From Thermoplasmatota archaeon (lineage in GTDB: Archaea > Thermoplasmatota > Thermoplasmata > RBG-16-68-12 > JAGMCJ01), in the NCBI GenBank assembly GCA_022848825.1, contig JAJISH010000442.1:1-8602 (forward strand): 8,602 nt of DNA. Reading direction: 5' to 3'. Both the position numbers and the translations under genes were made by a program. The notes beneath the pieces were generated by a model that saw only the letters and a list, made by a program, of their open reading frames with translations, was not told where the DNA came from and made no database searches. This document shows, piece after piece, positions 1 through 6,865 of this stretch. Position 1 is the stretch's first letter; every line of letters starts with the position of its first letter.

Positions 1-3000
1 GCGATACCGGGGCATTTCCCGGGGATGCGAAGAATGCTGCCTTAATCGGCCCTTCTGTAGTGGTATCCTCCGGGAGGTCCCATGTAAGATTGAGAACCTC
101 ACTGGAATAGGCTGGGATGACGTCCGCTGTGTATGTGACACCGAACGGGGACGGTCCAACACTGAGCTCCGTGACTGTCATATCCGCAAGGGCACCAACT
201 CTCCAGACGTCGAAGCCCGCCATCGTGATGATGTATCTGCCGGGTGCTGGAAGGACCAGAACGACAGTCTCGTCCGCGTCTGCATCCGCGTCGTACTTAA
301 CGAACTCATCCGCCTGGGCCTGATCATCACCGTTCGCGTCCAGGAACACACCGAGGTCCATATCCGGGCAGCAGTCAGCGTGCCCCTGCAGGTGGAACTC
401 GATCGTTATGACCGATGCGTCGACATCCCAAAGCATGGTGTTCAATGACCTGGCAAGGTACTCAACAAAGCTCTCGTCACCCACAGTTTCACCATCAAGC
501 TCGATGGGGATGTCTAGGAACTCACTGACTTCTGAGCCAGCAACGGTAACGCCCACAGGCTTTCCATAGAACTCGTTGAAGGGATCTGGATTGGGTAGCC
601 ACGGTATGGTCGTCGACAAGACGGTTTCATAGGAACCTTCCAGCTGGTTCGTGGAGAAGTCGAGCGGATATGGCGTCATACTGAGAAGACCCGTCTCCCC
701 GGACATAACGTCAGCAGCCTCCTCGCCCTCGACAGTGGTTGTCTCCACGATCAGGACGTTTAGACCGGGACCAGCGCTGAGAGCCTTGAACAGTCCGTTT
801 CCGGCTCCTGTCCAATCGGGCGTCTTCTTGAAGTATCCCGGGGCCCCGACATCTGTCTCGGCCAGCACAAACGGACCGTATCTGCTTTCGTTCAGTTGGG
901 AGAAGACGTAGTCACCAAGGCCGGGAGAACCTTCCTCACGTTCCTGACCGAGATGACGCATGTCGGCGTAGGTGTTGTCGCCATCACTGTCTATGTCGAC
1001 TGTGAACTTCATGCCCTCTTTGAACACGAAGGTGTCAGGAACGTCGAAGAAGTAGTACCTCAGGTCATAGGCGCCCCCGTAGCCTCTGAGAGCATTGTTA
1101 TCATATAGCGTATCCGAAGTGGTGCTTCCACCGAACTGGAAGTTCGTGGAACCCTCATGAGCTACATTTATCACGATCGGGATTGTCGTGATATCGGCCC
1201 CGTTGGTCAAATGGATTGCACCTTCGTAGAGTCCCACGTCCGCACTAGGTGGCACCGTCGCAGTTGCAACGAAGTCGAACGTGCCTCCTGCTGGTATACT
1301 GATTGTCGCTCCGAGAGGCGTGACCCCATTGTTCTCAAAGAGACTGACCATGGGCCAGGGTTGCTTCTCGAAGAACTCGATCGTAACAGTAACGGGTCCC
1401 GGAACTGGGTCACCTGAGAGATGCCTCCACCATATGATCAGACCATCATGAGTTCTTGTGGCAGGATCATGGATTCTGACCTCGAAAGAGTTCTCACCCA
1501 CGAAGATTCCCATCCTGTTTCTCTCGAACCATGCTCCGGTCACTCCGTAAGGCAGACCCGGGTCAACCAGCATTGCGCCAGAAGCCTTCCACCACAGGTC
1601 TATCTCGCCTCCATAGCTCACGGCCCACAACCACTCATATCCGGACGAGAAGCCTATGTCCGAGATTCCGTCGAAGTCATATGTGGGAATGACCTCTGCG
1701 GTAATTGTGCCGCCCATAATATCCCATATTGCCACACCGGTCGCGTTGGCGACGGCCAGATTCATGGCGACACCATCGAAGTCCACGTACATCGGATACT
1801 CCTGTACGAGAGGGACGGCTGGCGGAATGTGGTCATACTGAATGGTAACGTTGGCCCACATCGGAAGCGGGCCAAGATATATCATCAAACCGTCAGTCGT
1901 GTACAGAATGTAGTCGCCCGTACCGCTCCCAAGGTCAAGCTCGTACACCGGTGTACCGTTCACCCAGACCTGGTACGAGAAGGGTACGATGCTCGTGTTT
2001 CCGAGCGCGAATACCGGGGCGCCTGTGAAGTTGAAGGTGTCGATGCCTGTTGAGGGCGCCAGAGTCATGTCCCAAACATTCACTGTCCCAGTGCCGGCCG
2101 CACTCAAGGCCGATCCCATTCCTACTGACGCAAGCCACATGTTGTCAGAGCTGAACTTGAGGTCCATCACACCGTCCACGTCGCCCGACATATCGCCGTC
2201 CTCATGACCGCTGAACCCGCCAACCTGGGCTCCTGTGATTGGGTCCCAGAGCAGTACGTAGTTGTCCCAGGCGCCAAAGTAACCACCGCCACCGGTAGCT
2301 ATTACAGACCCATCTGGACTCCAGGCAAGGGTGTTCACGATGTCAAGGTGTCCACACGCCCCTCCGAGTAGGTTCCCTGAGATGTCCATGATCATGAGGT
2401 CCGCGAGGAAGTCAGGGTCGCAGTAGTCCCTCGGAAGACCATTCAGCCACCTAAGGGCGGAGTTGACGCTCGAAGTGAACGCTATCTGACTCTCATTGGC
2501 CGGGTTGAACTCCACTCCGGTGATAGTATAGCCGAAAAGGAAATCATCTGAGAGGACGAGCAGGGCACGTGTAGCCACGTCCCACACAGCCACCAAGCCA
2601 TCTCCACCAAAGGGCAACGGGCCAGCCGAGGCCGCCAACTTGGTACAATCAGAAGAGAAGTCGATGTCGTTGATCATACTGCCTCCCAATCCTGCCAGGT
2701 CGTCAATCGGGTATCCTGTCGTGTTGTCCCACAGAATGATTACACCATCTTCAGCACCAGTTGCGAACATCGTGCCATCAGAGCAGAAGTCCATCGCGGT
2801 TATGTTGGCGGAGTGCCCAAAGAACCGCCCATTCATATTGACATCGGTCCAGTCGTGCGGTTCTACGAATATCTGCTGGTTCGTCAGTAGATCCATGTCG
2901 AAGTGGGCGGTAATCCTGAGAAGGTCGGCATTGTTCCATCTCGTCACATCCATGCTCGGTCCGAACTTCCTTCCGAAGAAGTCATAGAATCCCGTCTCGT

Positions 3001-6000
3001 TGATGACTGTCCAGTTGTTGCCCACAGCTTCCGGCGGGGCCTCAATGGTGGGCTGGACGGTATACTCGATGGTGGCCATTCTCTTTAGGTAGTCAGCGGA
3101 CACACCAACGTTGTTCAGGGGTGTTGACCCGCGATTCTCCACCGTCATCATCTCAGAATCAGATTCACCAGCCGTGAGGAAGTGGACGAAGTCAACATAG
3201 TCCTGGCCCCTGTAGTCACCCGGGTACCAGACCTCTGGATTGGCAAGAATGCCTCCACTGTTGGAAGCCAGATTGGTGGCACGCAGGGCGTTTCCGTAGC
3301 CAGATCCCTGTGTGAAAACGTCGTAGTTCATGTCGTCAGCACTCGATAGGAGTATCCTCTGCGCTTCGAAGGCATCCATGTAATGCCCGTATGTCTGCTC
3401 ATATGCGTCCTGCATGAGGGCAATCACTGCTGTTGCGTGAGGGGCTGCCATGCTCGTACCTGCGTCAATATTCCATGCTGCTGTCCCATCCATGAACTGG
3501 TTTATTGGATAAGCATCGTAGGCCCACGCTCCATTAAAGCAGATGTCGGGTCCCAATTGACCAGTAGCCGCGGGTCCCCAAGAGGAGAGATAGGCTACGC
3601 CGCCGTACACAGGATTCGGCCCTCCATCGTAGAGGTGCTCTGGTTGCACTCTATAGAAGAGGTCCCATGCTGCGCACGTGCTTATGGTCCCTGGGGCGAC
3701 TGAGTTCCCGGTTGTTCCGTATCCGCCGCCTTCGTTTCCAGCAGACTTCACGTGAATCGTCTTGCCCTCCGAGTATTGAGTTGTGACCCAGTCTCCGAAC
3801 CTCTCACCGACCGTCCATCCACTTTCCAGCGGGTTCGAGCCGAAACTCCAGCTTATCACAAGACCCTCATCACCAGTTCCAGGGACTCCATCATATCCCT
3901 CTATGGCGAAGAGGAACCCGTGGTACTGAGTGAACGAACCGTGAGAAACTCCGCCTGGTATCGAAATGACCTTCGCATCAGGAGCCAGCCCCATCAACTT
4001 AGGTGTACCGCCGATGGGGGTGACACCCTGACCCACGATGCTCGTGGCGACAGCCGTTCCATGCGAGCCGTAGGTTGCACCAGTGAAGGCAACCATATCG
4101 CCAGCGCCCCAGTAGTAGTTGTCCACTCCTAGGCGTCCCGCCAGGATATCCGAGTAAGGTATTGGAACAACACCGTAGGAGTAGTCAACCGTGAGCTCGT
4201 CACCGGCTTGGAGATCGTTCGTGAACGTGAAGTTGCCCGTGACTACGTCCAGAATCCATGGATAGTAGGTATAGTCCGCTCTGATTTCGGCACCTGTCTT
4301 GAGCTGATAGGTCAACGTGATCTCGCCGGTTTCATAATCGACAGTGTAACCGGAGGCGTCCATGACGCCAGTGTAGTTGTACCATGTATAGAACTCATCG
4401 CCAGCCATGTTGACCTCGAAAGGATTGGGGTTGTTCGTCAGCTTCGATGTGAAAGTCACCTGTCCCGTAGCTAGATTCGCGCTGTAATCATCGGGCGTAG
4501 CCACAGTGGTCCAGACCGGTCCATACCAAACATCAGAAGTCCTCTTTCTGAGTATGGTGAGATCCAGCAGGTTGTCATTGGCGACCTCGAAGCCCGTGTC
4601 AGCCGCGGGGTCGGAGACGGTGAAGGAGAGTTCATCTGTGACATTTATGTCTGTGCCAGTCAGGGTCTCACTCTCCTCAACGACGTTCGCGTTTTTCAAG
4701 GAAACGACATCCTCAAGCCCTTCTGCAGCAATCACCATCTCGCTGACCACATCAACTGTGTTCCAGGGAAGTGTGTTCTTCAGGACAATCACAACGTCGC
4801 TTACCGTCACGTCTCCGTTTGCCAACTGTCCCCAGGTCTCACCACCAATCGCGGTGGTTCCTGTTATCACGGTCTCGTTTCCCACGACGAGTTGTTCACC
4901 AAGAACAGCTGTCGAATCGCTGATGAAATAGAGGAGACCACCCGAAACGTCCGCGTAGCCATCCGAATCCAGATCCTTCCATAGGTTCGGACTGCCCTTC
5001 GTCGCGGACATGTCGTCTGTGAAATCGAGGTTATTGTCCAGGTCCACATAGACGGTGTCGTAGACCCCTGGAGAGGTCGAATCTACTACGATGAGCGCAG
5101 GAGCCATGAAATAGGCGGCACTCAGGTAGGAGTCCCAATGCAGACCCACATGATACGCACCGCTTGCACTCGAAATCCCTGTTACATTGTAGTCAGTATC
5201 CTGCATTACAATGCCGATGAACTCGATGTAGATGTCCGCGAGTGTCGGGTTGTCAGAGGTATATCCAAGGACAACCAGTACGTAGTCGTTCTCCGTGTTC
5301 GGATTGAATATCGGTGCAAACACCTCAGGATGGTCGCCAGTGCTCGTATCTTCATAGGAGACCAGCTCCGACAGGTCTATGTCATTGTCTCCGTTCGCAT
5401 CATAGAAAAGTCCCAAGTCCAAGTCACCCCCACCCATCCAGTCGACCCAGATATTCATCTGGACCGTTCCCACAGGAACCGCGAATGGAAATCTAAATCC
5501 AGCCGTCAGGAACACGCCGGGGAATCCAGCACTCAGATCATCATCGAATATCGGTACGCCAGAAGTGTAGAACGGTGTCATCAGCGGTGCATCCCTGTTG
5601 TACGTGATGTAGGTCCCGCTCGCGTTCGTGAAGCTCGCAAGCTCAGTTGAGGTGTCCACAAACATCCCTGAAAGCTCTCCTTCGTTGGAGAGATAGGCGT
5701 CTATCGCTGGGGGCTCGAATGTAATAGGCCATCCGGCGTAAGGTGAGCTGTACGTGTAGGTTGCAGTTACCGCATCGTTGAGCACCAAGGCCGTCGTGAA
5801 GGTTATCACGCCGGTCGCGGGATCGAAGGTGTAGTCCGCCGGCGGCATGAAGACGCCGTTCAGGTAGGAGGAATAACCAGTGACGTCCATGTGCACGAGG
5901 GTGGCAGTGGTCTCGCCACCGACAGCCTCAATGACCGTTATGTTCTCGATTGTGGTGCTGGCAGGTTGGACGGCCCAAGTCCCATCGAGGTCAGAATGTC

Positions 6001-6748
6001 CAAAGTCAATTCCTTGGTCAAGGACTGCAACAACCTCTCCAGCTCCCGTGAATCCATTTGCCCAGGCAAGGTCTGCCATGTGAGTCACAACGGAATTCCA
6101 ATCATTCGGCGTTGGGGGATCTTCTCCCATTGGCTGAGGGCCTCCAGAGCCCATAGGGCCAGACGGAGAATCAATGAATACTGGGTCCAGCTTTATGCCC
6201 TTCTCCTTCGCCGCTCGTTCTATCATCTCGTTCTGGTCCCCACGTAGAAGGTTGAGCGGGACTTCTCCTCCCACTACTTCCTCTGGGACATCCATCACGT
6301 CAGGTGTGAAGACCTCCTGCTTTCCTATCAATAGAACCCCATCAATTGCGGCCAGCTCAGCAAGAGCGTTGGCGGGAACCTCAAGTACAATCGGTGTGGG
6401 TACCGACTTGATGGTCGCTTTCTCACCGACCAACCCCCGATACTCATACTTCTCGAGAGCTCTGGCAACTGCGGAAACGTCTGAGACTATGAGAACAACT
6501 TCAACCATCTCTTTGTGTCCGCTCTTTGCCAGGTCCCGAAGGGCAGGATCGATCTTCTCCAACCCCAGAACCTCGCTGGACTGAGGAAGCGAAGGCTCCT
6601 CCATTGGAAGGAACTCTTCACCCTGTTCAACTGGCTCCTCATATCCCTCACCGCCCGAAGACGAGACAGGTGAAGGGGCGACGAAAAGCGATAGGGCAAA
6701 CAACCCTACAACGACCCCACTAATCCACCTAACACATTTTTTGGACAT
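1..6748 (-). CDS. Giant secreted S8 (subtilisin-like) serine protease with WD40-like propeller, partial (C-terminus beyond left edge)
   Basis: The frame is open without a stop from the ATG at 6748 to the left edge (2,249 full codons), so the C-terminus is missing. The product should be an exported endopeptidase. Residues 1-31 form a signal peptide (KK/R, then a hydrophobic stretch around 9-24). Residues about 80-150 resemble an I9 propeptide. The S8 signatures are present: Asp244 in VLDQGIDFGHSDL, His896 in GSHGTAVAT, oxyanion Asn1005 in SAGNEGG, and Ser1099 in GTSMAAPH. The Asp-His spacing is 652 residues, against a few tens in ordinary subtilisins, while His-Ser (203) is normal. After the catalytic domain (ends about 1162) come a beta domain, a WD40-like propeller (1312-1733), the continuation of the beta domain, and a PPC-like domain (about 2108-2196). 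Many N-x-S/T sequons and Asp-rich calcium-loop-like segments fit an extracellular protein. The start is supported by a Shine-Dalgarno site 7 nt upstream. The S8 assignment is firm. The substrate, and whether the protein is anchored or released, cannot be read from this window. Confidence 0.95.
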   Translation of the reverse strand, partial: MSKKCVRWISGVVVGLFALSLFVAPSPVSSSGGEGYEEPVEQGEEFLPMEEPSLPQSSEVLGLEKIDPALRDLAKSGHKEMVEVVLIVSDVSAVARALEKYEYRGLVGEKATIKSVPTPIVLEVPANALAELAAIDGVLLIGKQEVFTPDVMDVPEEVVGGEVPLNLLRGDQNEMIERAAKEKGIKLDPVFIDSPSGPMGSGGPQPMGEDPPTPNDWNSVVTHMADLAWANGFTGAGEVVAVLDQGIDFGHSDLDGTWAVQPASTTIENITVIEAVGGETTATLVHMDVTGYSSYLNGVFMPPADYTFDPATGVITFTTALVLNDAVTATYTYSSPYAGWPITFEPPAIDAYLSNEGELSGMFVDTSTELASFTNASGTYITYNRDAPLMTPFYTSGVPIFDDDLSAGFPGVFLTAGFRFPFAVPVGTVQMNIWVDWMGGGDLDLGLFYDANGDNDIDLSELVSYEDTSTGDHPEVFAPIFNPNTENDYVLVVLGYTSDNPTLADIYIEFIGIVMQDTDYNVTGISSASGAYHVGLHWDSYLSAAYFMAPALIVVDSTSPGVYDTVYVDLDNNLDFTDDMSATKGSPNLWKDLDSDGYADVSGGLLYFISDSTAVLGEQLVVGNETVITGTTAIGGETWGQLANGDVTVSDVVIVLKNTLPWNTVDVVSEMVIAAEGLEDVVSLKNANVVEESETLTGTDINVTDELSFTVSDPAADTGFEVANDNLLDLTILRKRTSDVWYGPVWTTVATPDDYSANLATGQVTFTSKLTNNPNPFEVNMAGDEFYTWYNYTGVMDASGYTVDYETGEITLTYQLKTGAEIRADYTYYPWILDVVTGNFTFTNDLQAGDELTVDYSYGVVPIPYSDILAGRLGVDNYYWGAGDMVAFTGATYGSHGTAVATSIVGQGVTPIGGTPKLMGLAPDAKVISIPGGVSHGSFTQYHGFLFAIEGYDGVPGTGDEGLVISWSFGSNPLESGWTVGERFGDWVTTQYSEGKTIHVKSAGNEGGGYGTTGNSVAPGTISTCAAWDLFYRVQPEHLYDGGPNPVYGGVAYLSSWGPAATGQLGPDICFNGAWAYDAYPINQFMDGTAAWNIDAGTSMAAPHATAVIALMQDAYEQTYGHYMDAFEAQRILLSSADDMNYDVFTQGSGYGNALRATNLASNSGGILANPEVWYPGDYRGQDYVDFVHFLTAGESDSEMMTVENRGSTPLNNVGVSADYLKRMATIEYTVQPTIEAPPEAVGNNWTVINETGFYDFFGRKFGPSMDVTRWNNADLLRITAHFDMDLLTNQQIFVEPHDWTDVNMNGRFFGHSANITAMDFCSDGTMFATGAEDGVIILWDNTTGYPIDDLAGLGGSMINDIDFSSDCTKLAASAGPLPFGGDGLVAVWDVATRALLVLSDDFLFGYTITGVEFNPANESQIAFTSSVNSALRWLNGLPRDYCDPDFLADLMIMDISGNLLGGACGHLDIVNTLAWSPDGSVIATGGGGYFGAWDNYVLLWDPITGAQVGGFSGHEDGDMSGDVDGVMDLKFSSDNMWLASVGMGSALSAAGTGTVNVWDMTLAPSTGIDTFNFTGAPVFALGNTSIVPFSYQVWVNGTPVYELDLGSGTGDYILYTTDGLMIYLGPLPMWANVTIQYDHIPPAVPLVQEYPMYVDFDGVAMNLAVANATGVAIWDIMGGTITAEVIPTYDFDGISDIGFSSGYEWLWAVSYGGEIDLWWKASGAMLVDPGLPYGVTGAWFERNRMGIFVGENSFEVRIHDPATRTHDGLIIWWRHLSGDPVPGPVTVTIEFFEKQPWPMVSLFENNGVTPLGATISIPAGGTFDFVATATVPPSADVGLYEGAIHLTNGADITTIPIVINVAHEGSTNFQFGGSTTSDTLYDNNALRGYGGAYDLRYYFFDVPDTFVFKEGMKFTVDIDSDGDNTYADMRHLGQEREEGSPGLGDYVFSQLNESRYGPFVLAETDVGAPGYFKKTPDWTGAGNGLFKALSAGPGLNVLIVETTTVEGEEAADVMSGETGLLSMTPYPLDFSTNQLEGSYETVLSTTIPWLPNPDPFNEFYGKPVGVTVAGSEVSEFLDIPIELDGETVGDESFVEYLARSLNTMLWDVDASVITIEFHLQGHADCCPDMDLGVFLDANGDDQAQADEFVKYDADADADETVVLVLPAPGRYIITMAGFDVWRVGALADMTVTELSVGPSPFGVTYTADVIPAYSSEVLNLTWDLPEDTTTEGPIKAAFFASPGNAPVS
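161..427 (-). other. C-terminal PPC-like domain with a second calcium-loop-like motif
   Basis: Residues about 2108-2196 run SVITIEFHLQGHADCCPDMDLGVF in pattern, then LDANGDDQAQADEF (2136 onward), a DADADADE stretch, and VLVLPAPGRYIITMAGFDV. This is the PPC pattern of strands around a D-x-DLG-x-F-x-DANGD loop, and it parallels residues 420-514. The adjacent cysteines 2126-2127 are unusual and could form disulfides outside the cell. The chain continues to the left edge with another beta-type segment. Confidence 0.6.
1544..2815 (-). repeat. WD40-like beta-propeller, about seven blades, within the protease
   Basis: Blade-like units with D-x-x-FS-x-D...(L/I)A(T/S)-x-G...(L/V)WD patterns end at WD1340-1341, WD1389-1390, a degenerate blade around RW1433-1434, WD1501-1502, WD1559-1560, WD1675-1676, and a WW-type blade at 1719-1720. 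Examples are ITAMDFCSDGTMFATG and VNTLAWSPDGSVIATGG, with GH before some blades (1466-1467, 1514-1515). Blades 1, 2, 4 and 5 are clear; 3, 6 and 7 are weaker. WD40 propellers are usually protein-interaction platforms, so substrate or partner binding outside the cell is a plausible role. About 80 residues of non-propeller sequence separate blades 5 and 6. Confidence 0.8.
3263..4165 (-). other. Main S8 catalytic block (His, Asn and Ser motifs)
   Basis: Residues about 862-1162 carry His896 (GSHGTAVATSIVGQG), a substrate-strand-like stretch with VISWSFGSNP, oxyanion Asn1005 (SAGNEGG), and Ser1099 (AGTSMAAPHATA). They close with the usual C-terminal helix ending in TQGSGYGNALRATNLA. All the residues expected for an active subtilase in this block are intact. 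Only Asp244 is displaced far upstream. Confidence 0.9.
4175..4351 (-). repeat. Beta-module copies 3 and 4 in tandem (residues 800-858)
   Basis: Copy 3 is GYTVDYETGEITLTYQL then KTGAEIRADYTY (801-828). Copy 4 is ILDVVTGNFTFTNDL then QAGDELTVDYSY (832-858). The two follow each other with a three-residue spacer (YPW). They end immediately before the scaffold resumes at PIPYSD. The resemblance is at protein level; no obvious nucleotide-level tandem repeat remains, so the duplication is old. Confidence 0.75.
4439..4489 (-). repeat. Beta-module copy 2 (residues 754-770), shorter
   Basis: DYSANLATGQVTFTSKL aligns with the first half of the other copies. The following residues (TNNPNPFEVNMAGDEF and so on) do not carry the usual closing YTY hairpin directly, so this copy is interrupted or degenerate. 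It lies about 30 residues before copy 3. Confidence 0.65.
5207..5491 (-). other. PPC-like beta domain with a calcium-loop-like motif, inside the Asp-His gap
   Basis: Residues about 420-514 run from VQMNIWVDWMGGGDLDLGLF through YDANGDNDIDLSEL (450-462) to DYVLVVLGYTSDN and IYIEFIGI. The order (strand, G-x-DLDL, loop, Y-x-L-V-V-x-G) matches the PPC (bacterial pre-peptidase C-terminal) pattern, a beta sandwich usually found after the catalytic domain of secreted proteases. DANGDNDID resembles an EF-hand or dockerin calcium loop. It is the apparent paralogue of residues 2108-2196. Confidence 0.55.
5750..5836 (-). repeat. Beta-module copy 1 (residues 305-333)
   Basis: The unit reads DYTFDPATGVITFTTAL, then a short turn and VTATYTY. 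The consensus across the copies is Y-x-(V/F)-D-x-x-T-G-x-(I/V)-T-F-T-x-x-L-x-x-G-D-x-(L/V)-T-x-x-Y-(T/S)-Y. Similar TG-x-I-T-F-T beta units occur in phage tail and surface proteins. That comparison is by general pattern only. Confidence 0.7.
5750..5968 (-). other. Beta insertion A, just after the catalytic Asp motif
   Basis: Residues about 261-333 interrupt the scaffold between the Asp motif (ending DLDGTW) and a segment starting SPYAGWPITFEP at 336. The insertion is Thr/Val/Ala-rich and ends with the repeat unit DYTFDPATGVITFTTAL followed by VTATYTY. From memory of long archaeal S8 proteases, the GTW and YxGWPI-like segments are normally close together, so I infer that a free-standing beta module was inserted here. 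The boundaries are approximate. Confidence 0.55.
6299..6748 (-). other. Signal peptide and I9-like propeptide region of the protease
   Basis: Residues 1-31 have a basic start (MSKKCVRW), a hydrophobic core (GVVVGLFALSLFVA) and a Pro/Ser-rich region where cleavage is likely. An acidic linker (about 33-60, rich in E and P) follows. Residues about 80-150 run MVEVVLIVSD, a helix-like segment (VARALEKYEY), and a strand-helix-strand with VLEVPANALAELAAIDGVLLIG. This resembles the peptidase-inhibitor I9 fold that chaperones and inhibits S8 zymogens. The I9 call rests on pattern and position, not on a profile search. Cys5 is too close to the N-terminus to be a lipobox. Confidence 0.7.
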
Positions 6749-6755
6749 TCCTGTT

Positions 6756-6761
6756 CCTCCT
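6756..6761 (-). promoter_or_regulatory. Shine-Dalgarno site of the protease gene
   Basis: On the minus strand the site reads AGGAGG, 7 nt before the ATG at 6748. It fixes the start just ahead of a good signal peptide. The two right-hand genes (truA and trmJ) lack such a site, so this gene probably has a leadered transcript. Confidence 0.8.
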
Positions 6762-6802
6762 ATCCAAATAGAAATCCAAAGACGTGCGAGGCATAGAGTT
6801 GC

Positions 6803-6820
6803 GATTATAAGGCTTTTTCC
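6803..6820 (-). promoter_or_regulatory. Archaeal TATA box with purine-rich BRE for the protease gene
   Basis: Read on the minus strand, GGAAAAAGCC is followed directly by TTATAATC. This matches an A-rich BRE plus TATA element. Transcription would then begin near 6780, leaving a 5' leader of roughly 30 nt that contains the Shine-Dalgarno site. The gene can therefore be expressed independently of truA upstream. Confidence 0.6.
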
Positions 6821-6865
6821 ACGTGTCAAACCGATTCTGCATTCGGTCTTGAGGACATGCTAATC

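Larger units (their letters stand above)
4166..4915 (-). other. Beta insertion B, between the calcium-loop segment and the His motif
   Basis: Residues about 612-861 lie between DLDSDGYADVSGGLLYFISD (592-611) and PIPYSDILAGRLGVDN (862-877), which leads into the His896 motif. The insertion is Val/Thr-rich with few Lys/Arg and has no cysteine that I could see. It ends with three further copies of the DxxTGxITFT module. My recollection of the archaeal family is that the flanking segments are adjacent, so about 250 residues appear to be inserted. The function is unknown; extracellular binding or spacing is a reasonable guess. Confidence 0.5.

Noticed and set aside
1736..1765. Possible eighth propeller blade (GAWFERNRMGIFVGENSFEVR)
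   Set aside because: It lacks WD and the SxDG turn, and its end (VRIHDP) fits better as the return into the interrupted beta domain. Residues 1736-1765 correspond to about nt 1454-1543; the coordinates given in this entry are residue numbers.
117..6723. Many plus-strand open frames of 60-210 codons (for example 1421-2053, 4506-4931 and 5138-5650)
   Set aside because: They lie opposite a single continuous minus-strand protease frame with recognisable domains. Their products are Ser/Thr/Arg/Cys/His-rich with no motif, as expected for antisense shadows.
6830..6847. Small hairpin (ACCGA/TCGGT, 8-nt loop) after truA, followed by TTT on the minus strand
   Set aside because: The stem is only 5 bp and archaea rarely use hairpin terminators. 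It could easily occur by chance.
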